Source: Bradyrhizobium embrapense
GTDB lineage: Bacteria > Pseudomonadota > Alphaproteobacteria > Rhizobiales > Xanthobacteraceae
Length of the DNA: 64,000 nt
Direction of reading: 5' to 3'
NCBI RefSeq assembly: GCF_001189235.2
Contig: NZ_LFIP02000004.1
Location: forward strand, 248,001 to 312,000
The stretch's first letter is position 1. Each line of letters begins with the position of its first letter. The notes under the pieces were generated by a model. The model saw only the letters and a program-made list of their open reading frames with translations. It was not told the DNA's origin and searched no databases. Of the stretch, positions 62,219 to 64,000 are shown piece after piece. A program made the position numbers and the translations under genes.

Positions 62219-63097
62219 TTACTTCTTTCGGAGAACGATGATGCTCTGATACGGCGAGATCCCGTTCATGCCGACGTCAACGAGATCGAACCGGTCGGTC
62301 CACTGCGTCTCGATGTACCGCTTGCTGATGATCGTCTCGCCGTAGGTCATTTCGCCATCGACCGGATAGCTTTGCGGATAGAAGTAGAATCCGTCTCGCG
62401 CCACGGTCTCGGCGATTTTTTGCTGATCCCAGCCAGGCAATTTGGAAATCGGCTCATAGAATGCGTATGCCGGCGGCCGAACGGTCAGGAGAAAGAGACC
62501 ACGATGCTCCAGCGAGTCGTGGACCGCGGTCAGGCATGTGTCGCTCGCGGCAGGCGAGAGGTGCGTCCAGATCGATAGCGCGTAGGCGACATCGAATTTC
62601 TGATTGAACGGCAGACGTCTCGGCAAGCTTTCCGACAACACGATATCGGCGCGCGGGTTGGAGCGTTGCGCGACCTGGATGATGCCCTTGTGCGGATCGC
62701 AACCATGCAGATTGCGGAGCGGCACATCCTTCATGAAGTAACGGAGCACGCTGCCCCAGCCGCAGCCATAGTCCAGCACCTGGCATTCATCGAATGGCTT
62801 GTCCAGATGACGCCTGAGCTTGTCGTGCAACAGGCGATAGGTTTCGATGACGGCGGCGCCGAGCTCCATCCCGGAACGACCGCTCCAGTTTTTCTGGGTC
62901 CCGGCGTCTGGCGGATCTGGAATGGCCGCCTTGATCGCCTTGAAGCCATCATACTCCTTCCAGAGCAGTACATTCCACAGATACGGATCGTCGATCCATT
63001 TCAGTGCGTCGTAGACGGACTCTCCACTTCGGCAGGCGGCGTCCGCTCTTTCCAGTTCGTCGTTGTAGTATTCTTTCAGCCACGAACTCCAATTCAT
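62219..63097 (-). CDS. SAM-dependent methyltransferase, class I
   Basis: The 292-residue product has the Rossmann-fold SAM motif VLDYGCGWGSVLRYF (about residues 107-121) and the following acidic position in LHGCDPHKGI. About 80 residues precede the fold (DPYLWNVLLWKEYDGF), rich in Trp and Tyr. The ATG at 63097 has GGAGGC upstream; a GTG two codons earlier is less likely. There is no signal peptide and no linked pathway gene, so the substrate is unknown. The frame and spacing suggest a stand-alone gene, possibly from a polysaccharide or natural-product context. Confidence 0.82.
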   Translation of the reverse strand: MNWSSWLKEYYNDELERADAACRSGESVYDALKWIDDPYLWNVLLWKEYDGFKAIKAAIPDPPDAGTQKNWSGRSGMELGAAVIETYRLLHDKLRRHLDKPFDECQVLDYGCGWGSVLRYFMKDVPLRNLHGCDPHKGIIQVAQRSNPRADIVLSESLPRRLPFNQKFDVAYALSIWTHLSPAASDTCLTAVHDSLEHRGLFLLTVRPPAYAFYEPISKLPGWDQQKIAETVARDGFYFYPQSYPVDGEMTYGETIISKRYIETQWTDRFDLVDVGMNGISPYQSIIVLRKK

Positions 63098-63457
63098 CAG
63101 CACGCCTCCGTGTCCAGGTTCGCTTCGTCAGCCCTCGCCCACGCTCGTGTCATTTGAATTTCCTGAAACTGTCTTCGCTTACTCCGGCAACTTTAAGACC
63201 CACCGCAAACGTCTGAGTTCCGGAAGCCGATGGAACCGCTGATGTCGTTCCCGTTCGCTGGTTGCGAGCGCTGTCACCGAGCGCGATGCGATGAGAGTAA
63301 GGCTGGCGTCAGGCTGGCGCGATACGCTGCGCGCGGGACCGAGACCTGCCGCTCGTGCGTTTCTCGCTGCTCTGATGGCGATAGTCACTACCGCATCAGC
63401 CGATGTGATGCTCGCTTGAGAGGTGAACCAATTGGTCGACCTTTGGGAAGCGTGCCG
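63098..63457. other. Intergenic region without a convincing gene
   Basis: No good gene is seen. A 42-codon plus-strand frame at 63291-63419 resembles an isolated signal peptide (RAFLAALMAIVTTASADVMLA then stop) but has no ribosome site. It could be the remnant of a secreted protein gene. Confidence 0.5.
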
Positions 63458-63643
63458 ATGAAAGTCCGCGAACTCGTCCAGGTGCTGCGGGCACTCCCGG
63501 ATCAGGACGCAACAGTCGTGATTGGAGAAGGAGCGAAGCCGGAAACCTGGCTGATCGTGTCGGGTGTCTCGGAATGTTGGATTGCGCCCGTGAGTGATGA
63601 TCATGCGATCGTCGGGAGCGAACCGGCCATCGAGATCGTCTAA
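63458..63643 (+). CDS. Small hypothetical protein, 61 residues
   Basis: The product begins MKVRELVQVLRALPDQDATV, a helix-plus-strand pattern common in many small proteins, and ends in EPAIEIV. GGGAAG precedes the ATG at a suitable distance. A longer reading from 63230 has an Arg/Cys-rich front with no such site and is rejected. It stands alone before the tRNA gene, and no function can be assigned. Confidence 0.6.
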   Translation: MKVRELVQVLRALPDQDATVVIGEGAKPETWLIVSGVSECWIAPVSDDHAIVGSEPAIEIV

Positions 63644-63774
63644 ATGCCGCACGTTTGGGAGCGCGGCTGCTTTTGCGTGCCGGAAGCCCGGGCCAAGAAG
63701 GTTCGAGCACGTCAGGACGGTCGGCGCGCAACGCGTCTTAGAACTGGAACTTGGAGCTAAGTGCTTGATAAGGC

Positions 63775-63851
63775 TGGCGCGAGAGACGGGACTCGAACCC
63801 GCGGCCTCCGCCGTGACAGGGCGGCGCTCTAACCAACTGAGCTACTCCCGC
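63775..63851 (-). tRNA. tRNA-Asp (anticodon GTC)
   Basis: On the minus strand a 77-base cloverleaf can be drawn. The acceptor stem is GCGGGAG/CTCTCGC with one G-U pair, the D-arm is TAGCTCAGTTGGTTAGAGC, the anticodon loop is CTGTCAC (GTC) on a CCGCC/GGCGG stem, the T-loop is GTTCGAGTCC, and the discriminator is G. The CCA end is encoded. Confidence 0.97.
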
Positions 63852-64000
63852 GGATGCCGATCATCGGATTGATCCGCGCAGGATCGAGGGCATAAAGGCC
63901 CGCATCCCGATAGTCAAGCGCGTTGCGGAGCCCTGCACAGCACCGGCATTTTCGTGCTGTGGGCGCGCGTTGTCGCCTGTTTTCAGGGGAAACGGCGTAG

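Overview
This is a GC-rich chromosomal window from an alphaproteobacterium of the order Hyphomicrobiales (Rhizobiales), most likely Bradyrhizobium or a close relative such as Rhodopseudomonas. The pointers are tandem DUF3551 proteins, the Omp31-type porin, the extended ribosomal protein S2, the alpha-type gene order and the typical intergenic palindromes. Most genes lie on the minus strand, so operons read from high to low coordinates. Nothing was searched against a database; identities rest on recognised motifs and gene order.

Region 1 (1-12.6 kb) is a housekeeping block. In transcription order it holds rpsB, tsf, pyrH, frr, uppS, cdsA, dxr, rseP, bamA, lpxD, fabZ and probably the first codons of lpxA at the edge. 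It links translation factors, phospholipid and isoprenoid synthesis, outer-membrane protein assembly and lipid A synthesis. A small lipoprotein gene lies just upstream of rpsB. Region 2 (12.7-22.4 kb) holds dnaE, a 32-residue membrane peptide, a secreted Lys-rich peptide, an Omp31-like porin with a strong terminator, two DUF3551 genes, lolD, a lolC/E-type permease gene and proS.

Region 3 (22.4-36.0 kb) looks accessory and appears inserted between proS and the DUF1467/mce/rnj/birA group. It contains a tightly overlapping seven-gene copper-handling operon: a DUF2946 protein, a TonB receptor, a five-Asp-box propeller protein, a TlpA-like thioredoxin, a PCuAC chaperone, a YcnI protein and a CopC-CopD fusion. 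After it come a terminator-bounded candidate non-coding RNA or leader, a globin, a complete RbsBAC-type ABC transporter and a convergent methylthioribose kinase gene.

Region 4 (36.0-53.9 kb) has DUF1467, mce, RNase J, birA and the complete 14-subunit nuo operon for respiratory complex I. An extra 54-codon membrane-peptide gene lies between nuoE and nuoF, and NuoL carries a histidine-rich insert. Region 5 (54-64 kb) is a mixed tail: an alpha/beta hydrolase, a very large Gly-rich autotransporter, an orphan TRAP solute-binding protein, several small conserved-looking proteins, a methyltransferase and tRNA-Asp(GTC).

The best candidates for something undescribed are the copper operon with its Cys/His-bearing propeller protein, the structured RNA ahead of the globin gene, the small proteins missed by length cut-offs (32 and 54 residues), the His-rich NuoL insert, and the transporter/MtnK pairing.
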